From positions 129,609,104-129,673,103 of the forward strand of contig NC_030678.2 of assembly GCF_000004195.4 (NCBI RefSeq): a DNA stretch of 64,000 nt. The letters run 5' to 3'. The position numbers were made by a program, and so were the translations under genes. Below the pieces are notes generated by a model. That model searched no databases. It was not told where the DNA came from and saw only the letters and a program-made list of their open reading frames with translations. The stretch comes from Xenopus tropicalis. Its lineage: Eukaryota; Chordata; Amphibia; Anura; Pipidae. Numbering within the stretch: position 1 is the stretch's first letter; each line of letters opens with the position of its first letter. Positions 9,601 through 21,335 of the stretch are shown piece after piece.

Positions 9601-9777
9601 AACTGAGCCCTGTGGGCTAGGCAAGGGGGTAAAAGGAGAGAGGGAGGAGCAACAGCTCTGACATCACTGCAGTGTCCTGCCTCCTGGTAGGAGGGACCCT
9701 TTACCCCACTGTTCCTGTGTCCCCCTGACGACTATAGAGAAAAGGATTTAACGGTAAGTACATAAATCTTCCTTTCT
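9601..9777. repeat. DIRS right inverted repeat and terminal extension
   Basis: 9601-9726 is the 126-bp mate of the left repeat. 9727-9777 (GACGACTATAGAGAAAAGG... to CCTTTCT) is found only at this end and, reversed, in the ICR. Confidence 0.88.
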
Positions 9778-10840
9778 AAGTCAGCAGTTAAATCATTAAG
9801 AGGTGCAGAGTTTTTGCTCAGGTTTCCTCTAGAATGCAGTGACGTTTTCATGAGAGGCTTTTCTTATTAAAATGCATGTACTGTACCAGTAAGCACAATG
9901 AAATCCAGGACGAGATTGGCTTCCATTGTGCATGCTACAGGTGTCATTGACTTAATCAAATATGGCAAATATGACACTACTGCAAATTTTTTGCAAATTC
10001 CCTGTTTCACTAAAAACATTACAGAACTTTGTTATTCCATTTAGAACGTACAGTATCATATCTTCAAATTAAGGAATGATCCAGTGATTGAAGCTTTTCC
10101 TCTCCTTTAAAGCAGAATCAAATTTATGAAATCTAAATATTTTTTTACAACTTCTAAAAAATGACATTAGTTATAATCAATCCATTTTAGGATATCTTTG
10201 TGGCAAAACTTGTGAATTCTATGAAACAAGTGCCAGTATTTTCAACAAGGTAAGCCTTTTACAAATATTTTCTAGCCCTGTTGATCCCGAGAAAGAGAAA
10301 AATGGTAGTATGAAGGATTACTTTAATGCACTTTAATACACTTTAATGCATTTACTAGGCCATATAAACTGACTCTTTCTAGACATTGTTTTATGTGGAA
10401 CTTAAGCCTTCTGCCAAACAGAAAAGAAAGCCTTAGGCGATACTTGATCACTTAAGCCTACAGGAAGAGCATGCTCAATTAAGTCCATCTTGGGCATTTG
10501 ACGTGATGACATCTCTTCCAAAAAGACAGTAGCTTTCTGTGTGTAGTGTAGGATGGGCTATCACAAGGTTTTCTGATTTTGAATTAACCTTTTTATTTGG
10601 GCTATTTCTATGGAAAACAGTGCAGCTGCATTGGAGGTATGTTATATAAAGTAAGTGAAGTTGCAATTCCTAGGCATAGGCAGTGTATTTCACCAGTACT
10701 CCTATACTATATATAAGGTAATTGGTATTATGATTTGGGGGATATTCATTCATTAACTAGGTATTTCTTTTTCTTGTAAAAGACAAAACTGATGAGTAAC
10801 AACCCATCAATTGGTTGACAGCATGCAGAAAGGCACACAA
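9778..10840. other. Unassigned AT-rich DNA
   Basis: No gene seen. CTTTTCCTCTCCTTTAAAG near 10096 looks like a lone T2-type terminus, and ACTTTAATGCA-like repeats occur near 10321-10360. Confidence 0.35.
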
Positions 10841-11327
10841 GGGGGGAGATTTATCAGTCCACGAATGGGCGGATCGTTCATTTGATCAGACCGTTCATGT
10901 TTTCTGCGACTTCCGTACCTTGCGTATTTTCGCCGATTTTTTCGTTACTTAACGCGACTTTTTCGTACTGTGCGTAAAAAAAAAGCGACAAAATCGTATT
11001 GTCGCAACGAGTATGAAAGTTTTGGATTCATTCAAGCTTCTGTTTTGTGACTTTCCTTTGGCCAGGTTGGAGCTGCAGAGTGCCATTGAGTACTATGGGA
11101 GGTTTCCAAAATCGTGCACAGAAGGATCAAAGTCGGAAAGGTTTTCCTTTTATGATCGTTCGGATACGAAAATTTTGTGACTTTCGGATTGCCAATACGA
11201 TATTATCGTGACTAATATGATTTTTTCGTAAGCATATTCGGGATATTTGCGGTCATCAGAAATTATCGTATCCAATCCGAATTTTTCCCATTCGGGATTC
11301 GAATTTGTGTCTTAATAAATCTTCCCC
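10841..11327. mobile_element. MITE of the ATTCATTCAAGCTT family
   Basis: Left GGGGGGAGATTTATCAG and right AATAAATCTTCCCC are inverted. The interior holds the family core (ATTCATTCAAGCTTC, GGCCAGGTTGGAGCTGCAGAG, CATTGAGTACTATGGGAGG), also present at 18012-18480 and 29271-29646. Rich in TCGTA-type CpG motifs. Confidence 0.7.
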
Positions 11328-12920
11328 TCAGTGTTGTTAGTACATGTATTTTTTAGGTTTAAAGGGTTTTAGGTTTTTTAGGTTCAAACCGACTACTGAA
11401 AGCTGTACACATTTTTTTTTTATAAAAAGAAGAATGGTAATATTTTGTATCATAGAGAATTGTAACCCATAGTATATTCTTCATATACTTGGTTTGCATA
11501 TATTTGTTACTTGTGTTTTATAAAATATTAACCTTTTTCTCCTAACAGAACTTGCTACTAGAGGGAAAGTAGGTAAAGAAAATAAATATTTTTTATATAT
11601 TTTGCACAGTAGAAAAATCCAGTAATGGACATCAACAACTGCAAAAGCTTGGTAAAAGAATAAATAGAATATATAAGTTATATAGATAGAAAGAGCAGAT
11701 AAAAATAACGGTTGATGGACCACTAATAATGTCAAGAGTAGGTACCAGAACACTGACTGCTCATCACTTTTCCTTTCTGAGAAGATGAAGGCACAATAGT
11801 TTCACAACATGCACACAAAAATAATTGTAGCATATCTGACTATGGGTAGTGCTATATTTATGCTTAGCATTGAGCAAACAAATGGTGTATTATATAAGTA
11901 TTCTGAGTATCACAAAAAAACTGTAGCTTGTAAATCACCTTACAGGGCAATCAATGACCCACAACATTGTATTACACCATTGTATGATCAAAGTGAATTG
12001 CCACTCAATACATTAGGTTATTATTTAAATTCCTAAAATTTAGCACATTTTCAAATTATATTACTATTCAAATCATATCAGATTGATGCAGAACCAAAAG
12101 ACTCGTGTAAGTGTTCACCCTCTTTCCTGTACGCATCCCCTAACTTGGATGTCACACTTAGCACTTTTAATACCGAAAAGAGAGTTTACTACAAATCACC
12201 ACAACACTAAACTCCTATAGAAGTAAAAAGCACTGTGGAATTTGAAATGATGCCAATTATGCTACTTTGCATGTTTAATCAGCAACCACAAATTAATTAT
12301 TGGTGTATATGTTAATATACACTGCACAAGTTGATCCTGAGTTGTCTCTACAGCAAATTCTGCTGTGTCAGACTTTTACCTAGGCAGCACCAGAACATGT
12401 TGTGCCAGTAGAAATGACCAGGTTCTGAAAAAGCAGATGAAACTCACCCACATAAGGAGCTCCTATTTCATTGGTTCAACTTATATGGGACCATTTCCTC
12501 CACTTTTTAATTAACCTGGCCACTCCTATTGACAAAATATATTGCAAATGTTTCTTCCTGGCTGATTGGGTTCTTTATATATGCTAGAGAAAGCATCAGG
12601 ATTATTATATACTTTGACAGATGTGTGATTTTTTCCTTACTGATACATTTTGAACTTAATATCTGTTACCGTGTAACAACACTTGAAGCTTACAGTTAAT
12701 TAAGTCAAATTTTTCTTGTTTGGGAACTGTGAAGAGCACTGTTTATGTATTAATGAGGCATGGGTGAGCATCAAGCTATACATGTAGAAGACTTGAGCTC
12801 CAGAGAAAGACAAGCAGCTGATGTCTTTTTTAAGGTAATGAGGACGGTGTGTTGAGCTTTTCACAATCAGACAATGAAAAGAATAGTGTAAAAAAGGAGT
12901 AGAAATGTGCTTATAGTGGA
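11328..12920. other. Unassigned AT-rich DNA
   Basis: Several short open frames but none with a recognisable domain, codon pattern or context. No repeat ends identified. Confidence 0.35.
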
Positions 12921-13250
12921 ATGTGTCCACAATGGAGAATTATATTGATATTGAGGTTGGTTGTTTCCCTAGAAGCTCACACTTTAGACTTTCCCTACCA
13001 TTTAATTAAAGAAAGTCATTCTTTACTGTTATCTCATGAGGCAGAGGTTAAAACTGTTGGAGTTTTAGACACAATTAAATCTTACCTTGACAAACTGGAA
13101 ATGGAAGTCACACATGTCAAAGGTTAAATTCCTTAGAGATAAGAAAAACTATGATCCTAACTGTGTGTTTGATTGGAATCCTTGTTTTCACCCCTTGAGC
13201 TTTAGGGTTGAAAAACAAAATTGCTTTATTAATTAGCTGGCTCATGTGGA
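12921..13250 (+). pseudogene. Decayed coding relic, probably from a retroelement
   Basis: The frame at 12921-13127 ends in a charged, coil-like stretch (IKSYLDKLEMEVTHVK). If reading shifts by one base just after it, the text continues KFLRDKKNYDPNCVFDWNP. A charged coil followed by a '(K/R)FLRDkkdY...v(Y/F)..W' motif is reminiscent of the N-terminal part of Penelope-like or related retroelement proteins in amphibians. I cannot place it firmly. Stops follow within 100 bases. A Harbinger-like MITE interrupts the stretch downstream at 13510-13852, so it was old DNA when the MITE landed. More open-frame fragments with basic character (GGRRRPNFDRF near 14070) lie beyond the MITE and might be from the same source. 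Confidence 0.35.
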
Positions 13251-13509
13251 AAGAGAGTTCCCTTTAAAGATCTGGAAGCTTTTTTGCCTCATCTTTGTCT
13301 TTTTTACAAACAGAGGGGGAAGTCTTCTCCAGGGAGATTCAGGAGGAGACCTCTAGTATCACAGAACTGTTAACAATTGCAAGGATCAGGTAAATAAAGG
13401 AGTCACCCTGAAATAATAGACACAATGGATGTAAACCATTATCTGGCTAAGGTTGAAAATGTGATTAATTTGTCTAGATATATGCACAGCTACAGACTTC
13501 AAATTTTTA

Positions 13510-13852
13510 GGGCTCTGGCACACAAGGAGATTTGTCGCCGGCGATTTTTAAAAGAGCGATTTGGCGACAAGACGAGCGACAAGACGCCAAATGCTAAATC
13601 AATGGAAATTGCCAGCGTCAATACATACGAGGCTACTTCAAATCGCCTGCTGTTTCAAATCGCACACAGACCCTTTTCTGAGCGACTTGAGTAAACATGT
13701 GGGAGGGGTAACTGTTGAGTGTATCATGGGTAGCAGATCGCCTGGAGCTTAACTCGCATGAAATCTCTTCGTGGGTATTGTTGTGGCGACTTGTCGCCAA
13801 AGCGCCAGGGGGAAAAAACGCAGGCGACAAATCTCCTCGTGTGCCAGAGCCC
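13510..13852. mobile_element. Harbinger-like MITE (GGGCTCTGGCACAC ends)
   Basis: GGGCTCTGGCACACAAGGAG at the left is the reverse complement of CTCCTCGTGTGCCAGAGCCC at the right with one mismatch. TTA flanks both ends (13507-13509, 13853-13855), the PIF/Harbinger-type duplication. The interior is rich in GTCGCC/GGCGAC motifs. A 153-bp relative sits at 51465-51617. Confidence 0.85.
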
Positions 13853-13855
13853 TTA

Positions 13856-15095
13856 GGGTTTTAGGCTATGGACTGAACTTAATTTCTCACTTTCACATCA
13901 AAGTATTTGATTCTCTTAATACGTTTATTAACCCTGTTAATCAAACACTGTTATTGTTACCCACTTTACCAGTATCTACTAATGTGAGGCTTGATGAATT
14001 GGGTTCAAAGGCCCCTGATTTTTGTGTCCTTTGATTTTCTTCCATCTAAGCTTGTGTTTCCAATGGGGGGAGGTAGGAGGAGACCTAATTTTGACAGGTT
14101 CTCATTTCATGAATTTTGTACTATTACAGCTATGGTGGATTTAATATACATTGCTTACTGTGATTTTATGGAGATAAGTCCATTGTACATTGTGGATCAT
14201 GTTTGAAGTCAGACTGTTATCCAAGTCAGAGCCAAGGTATTTATTTAGATATGTTTAGAAATGGGTAAAGATAAGGGAGTCAGTGTAATTTAGGTAATGG
14301 ACATAAGTAGAAGACTTTGCCGTGTAAAAACAGGCGTAAAATCACTTTAATTTTTTTACTTGTTTTTTCTTCCACCTAATGCTGATATTAAAAAAAAAGG
14401 TGGCAACCCTACCCACAGGTATGTGCAGGTATGCACAGCTGTTCCTGTTCTAAGACAGCATTCCAAGAAATTGTTACAAACTATCAATCTAAAGAACAGG
14501 TGCCCAGTACAGTAAATAAAATCCATCATTGCCACAATCAGCAATCAGTAGTATTCCTGAAAATGCCATGAAGCGGAATAGTTCAAATTACTGTATGTTA
14601 CCAGTCACATCAATTTCCTATGGTTACATTTGTTGTTACTTTAGCCTAGCTTTTTGCAGCTTTCAAAGGTAATCAAGACTTATTTCATGTACAACACTTG
14701 CTATTTGTCTCTCTGCTAGAGATCTGTGCTAAAATCCCAGAGGGTGGGATTTTATACAAACTGATGAAGATAATTGTATTAAATTAACTGATTATTTTTG
14801 TAACTTGCCTTTATTGCTTAAATGTAATATTTTAATGGTTTACAGGCTGACAAAAAATGTGTTTGTGATATATCATTTGCCAAATATCTCTGGATGTTAC
14901 AATGATGTGTGTTCGCTACTTTCTGCTAAAATCTATTGATAATATGCGCAAGTGATAGCCATGATTTCTCTACAAATAAATCATTCCATTTCTGGAAATG
15001 TTTTCCTTAAATACGTACAACAATCACTTTGCACCAGAACAAAACCACCTCTACAGAGACACAAATGGCTTAATTTAGCCAATCACTCAGGACTG
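13856..15095. other. Unassigned, possibly continuing the decayed relic
   Basis: Short open frames up to about 14206 may belong to the same decayed element as 12921-13250. Beyond that nothing recognisable. Confidence 0.3.
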
Positions 15096-15480
15096 CCCTG
15101 CATATTGTTGATGGGGTCTTACATGTGCTTTTTTCCCACAATGTTGTGTTTTCTCCCAGAATTCTGGCATCATCGAGGTGACAAAGGGGCTATGCACTTC
15201 ACGCAATAGTGGCTGATTCACCAACATTGGCACAACTGCCATGATTTATGCGCTTCATAGCAAATTGAGCTCAGTTGTGTCAAATACTTGTCTGCCTGGC
15301 ATCGGTTCGTCATGCAAGTAATGTGTGCATCCCGTTCTTTTGGCGCAACTAGACTGTGCTAATTGACACAGAAGTGCTCAGTTCGGAACAGAAGGCAAGG
15401 AGCACATTTTGACGCAAGTACCTTTAATGAAAGTGGTTTTATGCAGGAAAGGTGTGGGGATGGCAACTGTACTTGTGGAC
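15096..15480. repeat. Old dispersed repeat, relative of 33665-34150
   Basis: TTCTTTTGGCGCAACT...TGTGCTAATTGACACAG and CTTTTTTCCCACAATGTTG have diverged counterparts at 33960-34000 and 33718-33740. Ends not resolved. Confidence 0.45.
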
Positions 15481-15570
15481 GTACATGAGTCTTAATACTT
15501 TGCTAACCCTGCCTGTCTGGCTTACCTCTGACTAATCTGACTGTTGCATTTAAATGAGACAATTGGCTAG

Positions 15571-15782
15571 GGGTCCTATTTCTTATGCTGTGTATAATGA
15601 AATTCGCCAAAAAAAAAAGCGGTGTAAAATAAATGGAGATGTTCGCTGTCTGAAAGCCAGATTTTACACTGTTATTTCATGTAAAAAATTGCGCCAATTT
15701 TATGCTGTTTTTTACACGCCGAAGCCTGACGATGTGTGGTGAATGTTAGCGTAATTTTTACATAGCATAATAAATCTGCCCC
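15571..15782. mobile_element. Harbinger-like MITE with TAG duplication
   Basis: GGGTCCTATTTCTTATGCTG at the left pairs imperfectly with CATAGCATAATAAATCTGCC at the right. TAG is present on both sides (15568-15570, 15783-15785). Confidence 0.65.
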
Positions 15783-17929
15783 TAGGTTTCCAGATGCCAT
15801 GTGTGACAGGTTTTTACATTTGTTATTTTCTGCTTTTAGAGAACTACTTTGCAAAGAGAACATTTTTTTGCATGTAGGATTTATTAAATGTTTTGCTATG
15901 TTTTGCTATGAACCCATGCCCCAAAATCTGCAGGATTCTAAAATCTGTCTTTTTTGTAGTAAAACTCGTATCTAGTACCATCTGCAGAAACAGCAGATAA
16001 ATAGAAGTATTGTGCAGTTAGAGGTAAGGAGGAGCGTTAGAACCTCAGGTGCACAGATTTCAAAGCAATAAGGAACATCTTACACAGGCAAAGATCATGT
16101 CAAAATTACATTTATGATTTGGCCTTTTAAAGGTGCACATCTTGAAAAGTAGTAACCAGAAGGATGGGAAATGGCAGATACAGTACACTATAAAAGCTGC
16201 AGCAAAGATTACACCAGGACTCAAATTCTTAATACATACACTGTGCCACTTACAGTAATAGATCACAGAATTGGAGTTTTGATACTATATATACAGTTTA
16301 GCCATAAATGTTTTTTATTCTAACACAGTAGGTTAATTTTGTTCTACCTCTGATACTACATGATTCTAATTCCCTCAACAGGGCATTGCAGTAATTATAG
16401 AGACATTAACGTGTTACAAATAAATGTGGTATGCTCATTTATATGTACATTGGATGGTTCTAGCTGTTCTAAATTCAAGTCTCATATTTAAACATATTAA
16501 AGAAGGGCACGCAGCTTACCGAGCCAGACTATTCCATATTATTTAAATTACTTTTGTAAAGGAGTGCAAAGTGCAAAAAAGATGCTATTGCCATTTTCTT
16601 TACAAATTACGCAACCTTCTTTTTCCTATAATTCCAGTGAAATTTTACCTGCCCAAAATACACTGCCCTGGTTTGTAAGCCTCATGAAAATTGTTCCTGC
16701 CAGGAAAGAGACATCACATGGGCATAAGGCACATGCACTTGCATGGCCTTCAATAGCATCCATATTATGTATATGTTTGCTCTTTGATCTGCAAAATCAG
16801 TAGGGCACAACAGGGCATACTACTATGGTTTGCAAGTCTAGTCTTTAGTAAGCAAGATCATATTATCTTCATATATTGTTTTAAATGAAACATAAATGAT
16901 ATAATGGAACAGGTAGAATATATACACTTATTACTTATGTAGGTAATGACATTTCTGTTATTATGTACCCCCTGTGAAAGAGCTATAGCATTAGGTGTCT
17001 ATTTATGTCAGTGGCATACTTCACCTTTAACATCATTATTCCTATTATAGTAAAACATTATTATGGCAGTTCCTTTGAGTAGGTCGTTTATCTTTAACTT
17101 TAAAGTATGTTATAGGATGTAAAATTCTTAGCATCTTTTCAGTGAATTTTCTTTTTGTTTCACCTTTTTTTATGTATTTGCCTTCATCTTCTGCTTCTTT
17201 TCAGATTTCAGATGGGGGTCACTGACCCTGGCATCTGGATAATGAGGTGTTACCCCAAAGGACAGCTGCTCTAAATGAATAGATAGAAGAATATAGTGAA
17301 GGATCCACTAAAATTTCTGAGAATAGAGGATTTTTTTGAGCATCTCCCTAAGGAGTAAAAGCTAACCAAAGTGCAATGCTTATTTTTAAAAAACTCATTT
17401 TTTTTTGTTGTTGTGGAAAACTTGGAATGTGTTCTGTGCTATTGAGTTAAGATAATTATTTCAGTTGTGGAATTATATTGCCATTCTTTTTATTAAAAGT
17501 TTATTATTGTTTAAAAACCTCTGTCACATAACACGTATTTTGCTGTGAGTAGCCAGGGGCGAGTATTGGCACCAAAAGACTTAACATCCTTACGTTTGTA
17601 ACCAAGAATTTTTCTAGTCTCACTAGATTTAGCCCTCATGCTCTCTGAGGGGAGCTGATGAACATTGGTTTTGGCAATAATCTATCTTGACAGAGCTGGG
17701 AGTGAGGCTAGTGAAACAAGGTACATCTTATCCTGTACTCAAGAGGTCCAAGATTCCTCAAGAGCCTTCAGCCTGATAATTTCACCAACAAGCATATTAT
17801 TTTGTGCACTGCTACTCCATTTTGGCTATTTCCTAGTCTGTTTTCCTATGCTGTCATGTCTTTTTTTGTGCTGCAGTGGGTGGACTTTGATTTAAAGAGG
17901 ATTTTGGACATCTTGAGCACCAGTGTTTA
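15783..17929. other. Unassigned AT-rich DNA
   Basis: About 2.1 kb with scattered short open frames and no supported gene or repeat. Confidence 0.35.
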
Positions 17930-18724
17930 TACAGGTATGGGACCTGTTGCCAAGAATGCTTGGGACTTGAGGTTTTTGGGATAAGGGGTCTTTCTGTAAT
18001 CTCCATTATAAGGGGCCCATTCATTAAACCACAATTTATTTATTTTTTGAGAAAAAATTGTATTTATTCTAATTTATAGAACTTTTCGTAATGTCCACAA
18101 TAATTTCATTAAAATTCCACAAACTTTTTCATGTTTTTCATTAACTTCCAAGAAAAAGTTGTATTTTTCGCACCGACTACAACCATTTCGGAATTCATTC
18201 AAGCTTTGGTATCGTGACTATGTTTTGGCCAGGTTGGATCTGTAGAGTGCAATTGAGTCCTATGGAAGGCTTCCAAAATCACACATTGAAGCCAGAAAGG
18301 GTTTTTGGCCTTTTACAAATGTTCAGATCTGAAAATTTTGTGACTTTCGGAACGCAACCACAATATTTTTATACGGCCAAGAAAAGAATTTTCATGACAT
18401 TTTCGAACATCACAAATTATCGTGGTTACTCCGATCGTGGGTTTAACCACCCAAAAATTGTGGTTTAATGAATGGGCCCCTAAGTCTACTAAAAAATCAT
18501 TTAAACATTAAATAAACCCAATAGGATTATTTTGCCTGGAATAAGATTAATTATATCTTAATTGGGATCAAGTACAAGGTAGTACTTTGATATTACAGAG
18601 AAAAAGGAAATATGCTTTAAAATTTTTAAATATTTCACTAAAATGGAGTCTATGGGAGATGGCATTCCTGTAATTTGGAGCTTTCTGGCTAACTGGTTTC
18701 CGGATAAGGGATCCCATACCTGTA
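17930..18724 (+). mobile_element. TA-flanked CAGGTATGGGA MITE, split by an inserted MITE
   Basis: The left part (17930-18011) runs ACAGGTATGGGACCTGTTGCC to CTCCATTATAA. The right part resumes at 18481 with AAGTCTACTAAAAAATCA and ends GGGATCCCATACCTGTA at 18724. The join matches intact copies such as 31108-31435. Confidence 0.8.
18012..18480. mobile_element. Harbinger-like MITE nested in a TA-flanked MITE
   Basis: GGGGCCCATTCATTAAACCA starts the element and its reverse complement ends it. TAA is duplicated at 18009-18011 and 18481-18483. The interior has the family core (ATTCATTCAAGCTTTGG, GGCCAGGTTGGATCTG). No transposase is encoded. Confidence 0.85.
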
Positions 18725-18820
18725 GTATATTTTTCATTGTATTCTAGAAAGTATTATATTGATTTATCCCAAACACTGCAATTATTATGAAACATTTGGG
18801 TGCTATAGTATAATCATATG

Positions 18821-19309
18821 TTGAAAGGAACAGTCCAGTGTAAAATTAAACTAGGTAAATAATCTGTGCAAAATAAAACATGTTTTCAACATAGTTATTA
18901 GCCAAAAATGTAATCTATAAAGGCTGAAGTGAGCAGATGTATAACATAATAGCCAGAACTTAACTTCCTCCTTTGCAACTTTCTCACCTGTTAAAAGTCA
19001 GTAACCAATCAGTGACTTGAGGGGGGCATATGGGACATAACAGTTTGCTTTTGAATCTTACCTGGGTGCTAAGAACCAAAAGCAAATTAACTGAACAGTT
19101 ATGTCCCATCTGGCCCCTGTGGTCACTGACTAAGAGGTTAGACAGCTGATAGGAGGAAGTTGGGTTCTGGCCATTATGTTAGACATCTGCTCACTCCAAC
19201 CTTTATAGATTTTTGCATAACTATCTCTATTAGAAACATATTTGATTTTGCATAGTCTCTGTTTAGCCAGTTTTATTTTTACATGAACCTTTAATACATG
19301 TTCCTTTAA
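18821..19309. mobile_element. T2/Kolobok-type MITE
   Basis: TTGAAAGGAACAG at the left and ATGTTCCTTTAA at the right are inverted. The interior is partly self-complementary (GGGACATAACAGTTTGCTTTTG against CAAATTAACTGAACAGTTATGTCCC). Confidence 0.7.
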
Positions 19310-19504
19310 AGACTCAGCTGATTTATTATTTGATGGCATTTCTTTTGCAGAGAGGTAACCATCAATTAAGTAAAGATATTGTTTCTGTGCTGTAATTACT
19401 TATCACAGAATGAGCTTTTTTGAACTGTTAGACCCCTTGCATGCATTAATTTTTATGCAATACTTGTTAGGTTTTGTACTTAGCAATTCAGTGGGGTATA
19501 AAGC

Positions 19505-20142
19505 TCTAACACTGGAACCCTGTTTTTAGGAAATCACAGGAGGTTTATCTCCCATAGACTCCATTTTACACAAATAATTAAAATTAAAGAAATATGTCTT
19601 CTTTTCTTGTACTTGATCTTAATTAAGGTATAATTAATCCTTATTGGAGACAAAAAATCCTATTGAGGTTTTTTCATGTTTAATGGAGAAGGAAGGTCAA
19701 CTATCACTGGGAGGGGGGGGGGTGCCAAAAGTTAGGCACACCCCAGTGATTGTAATAACTTGCCTGATACCCCAGGCCGGTGCTCCTGTTAGCAGAAAAC
19801 CTGCCCAGTGAGAACCATGGAACCTCCTTCTTCTTTCTTTACGGGGCTGCTTTTTCACTTTAATTACTATGTGTCACCCCCCAAAGCGGAAGAACAGGAT
19901 TGCTCCATAGTGCTTGTTACAAAGAACCCCAGTCCAGGGCAGTTTTCTGCTAACAAACTGCTAACAGGGGCACTGGCCTGGGGTATCAGGTATGTGAATA
20001 CAATCACTGGGAAGTGCCTAAAGTTATTGTGGCTTTCCTTCACCTTCAAATTATTTTTTTAGTAGACTACAATATAGAAATTATGAAAAGACTCCTCATA
20101 AGAAAAACTCTGAGTATTCTGGATAACAAGTCCCATATCTGT
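19505..20142 (-). mobile_element. Diverged TA-flanked MITE (reverse), split by a T2-like element
   Basis: 19545-19679 has the reversed family text (CTCCCATAGACTCCATTTTA, GTACTTGATC, TAATTAATCCTTATTGG). 20050-20142 continues it (TTTTTTTAGTAGAC, then TATTCTGGATAACAAGTCCC, ending CATATCTGTA). Confidence 0.65.
19680..20049. mobile_element. T2-like MITE nested in the preceding element
   Basis: Starts TTAATGGAGAAGGAAGG and ends CTTTCCTTCACCTTCAA, T2-type termini with a slightly decayed TTAA target. GATACCCCAGGCC and its reverse GGCCTGGGGTATC, and AGCAGAAAAC/GTTTTCTGCT, show a palindromic interior. A G run (about 19711-19722) lies near the left end. Confidence 0.6.
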
Positions 20143-21050
20143 ACTTCAGAATGGAGTTAGTCTAATCAAATCACACATTCTGACTGACACATTGATCAAA
20201 ACAGTGAATATGCCAGAAGTATGCCAAATGTATGTAATTTTAATATTTCAGCTTTATACTGTCAATATTACTTCATTCAGTTTAACAACTCTTACTTTTT
20301 CCATTCCAACTTATCAAACATGTGGCCATGCTTCCCATACATTTCATGCCTATCAAAGGTCTCTCACCATTTATATTCTCTATATTTTCTTGAATAATAC
20401 TATTCCATATTCATCATTAACTTTTTTTTTTATCCCTCTTAATTAAACTTTCTAATATTGACAAAAAAACAATACATATAAAGCATTAAATTTTTTATTT
20501 TAAATATTTTATATCAATCATTAAATACCAAAGTAACATTTAAGGCACAATAAGGCTTTTGGTCCGGCACAAGCTGCAATAAAATCTAAAAGTATGGAAA
20601 AATAAAGACACTGCAGGTGAACAAAAAATGAGTAGTGAGACTAAGACACTAACAAGGGTGACGCATAGTATTTCAAGACTTTCAAAGGCATAATTATTGC
20701 CTTGCAATGAGAAAGAAAACACAAGGGTATGGAGAATCACAATCAAGGAAAATAGTGGGACTGGAATTGAATAACAACCTTGCAAGATAACATCAGTAGA
20801 TAATCACGCATGAAGCATAACACCTTAAAATTCACCGTTAAGCTTCTCCAGGTGGCCAGACAGACACTTTATACTTTACTAATGAAAGTTAGAAAGCAAA
20901 TTAATAAAGCTGAACAATGCATGTAATAAGAAGGCACATGTAATTGTGCTAAGGTTTAGGTTAGCTTGGTCAATTTATTAACCATCCAAATAAATGCATG
21001 TGCATATCTGTATACAGGTATGGGTATACTGGCGAATTTGGGGATATATA
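20143..21050. other. Unassigned AT-rich DNA
   Basis: No gene or clear repeat. Confidence 0.35.
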
Positions 21051-21196
21051 TCCACCAGGAAAGAAAGGTCCGCACTCACAGGTCTTACGTGGAAACACTT
21101 AGGTCATTTATTTGTGGAGACTGACGTTTCGGCTACAACAATAGCCTTTACAAATAAAGTGTTGCCACGTAAGTGCGGACTTTCTGTCCTGGTGGA
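21051..21196. repeat. Foldback with GAAACGTC motif, Penelope-type
   Basis: TCCACCAGGAAAGAAAGGTC at the left is complementary to GGACTTTCTGTCCTGGTGGA at the right. On the reverse strand the middle reads GGCTATTGTTGTAGCC followed by GAAACGTC, the stem II and GAAAC(GUC) half of a hammerhead-type motif. The CUGANGA half is absent. Confidence 0.5.
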
Positions 21197-21283
21197 TTTG
21201 TTACCTTCATACTGAACTGTATTTGCATAGCTATATACACGTAAGGGTATACTAGCTAATTTTGGGATATATATGCATCCCAG

Positions 21284-21334
21284 TATATATATATATATAT
21301 ACTGTATTTGTAGGGTATATATATATATATATAT
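21284..21334. repeat. (TA)n microsatellites
   Basis: Two TA runs separated by CTGTATTTGTAGGG. Confidence 0.9.
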
Positions 21335-21335
21335 A

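Larger units (their letters stand above)
4220..9777 (+). mobile_element. DIRS-type tyrosine-recombinase retrotransposon, apparently complete
   Basis: About 5.56 kb. It has the DIRS hallmark layout: 126-bp inverted repeats (4234-4359 and 9601-9726), extra terminal sequence beyond each repeat, and an internal complementary region at 9391-9485 that is the reverse complement of both outer termini joined (TTTCT shared at the join). Three large frames follow in order gag, RT/RNase H/methylase-like, tyrosine recombinase, all without stops in their conserved parts. DIRS elements copy through a circular DNA intermediate inserted by the recombinase, so no target duplication is expected, and none is seen. 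The inverted repeats look identical and the frames are open, so the insertion is probably recent and might still be mobile. Confidence 0.93.
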
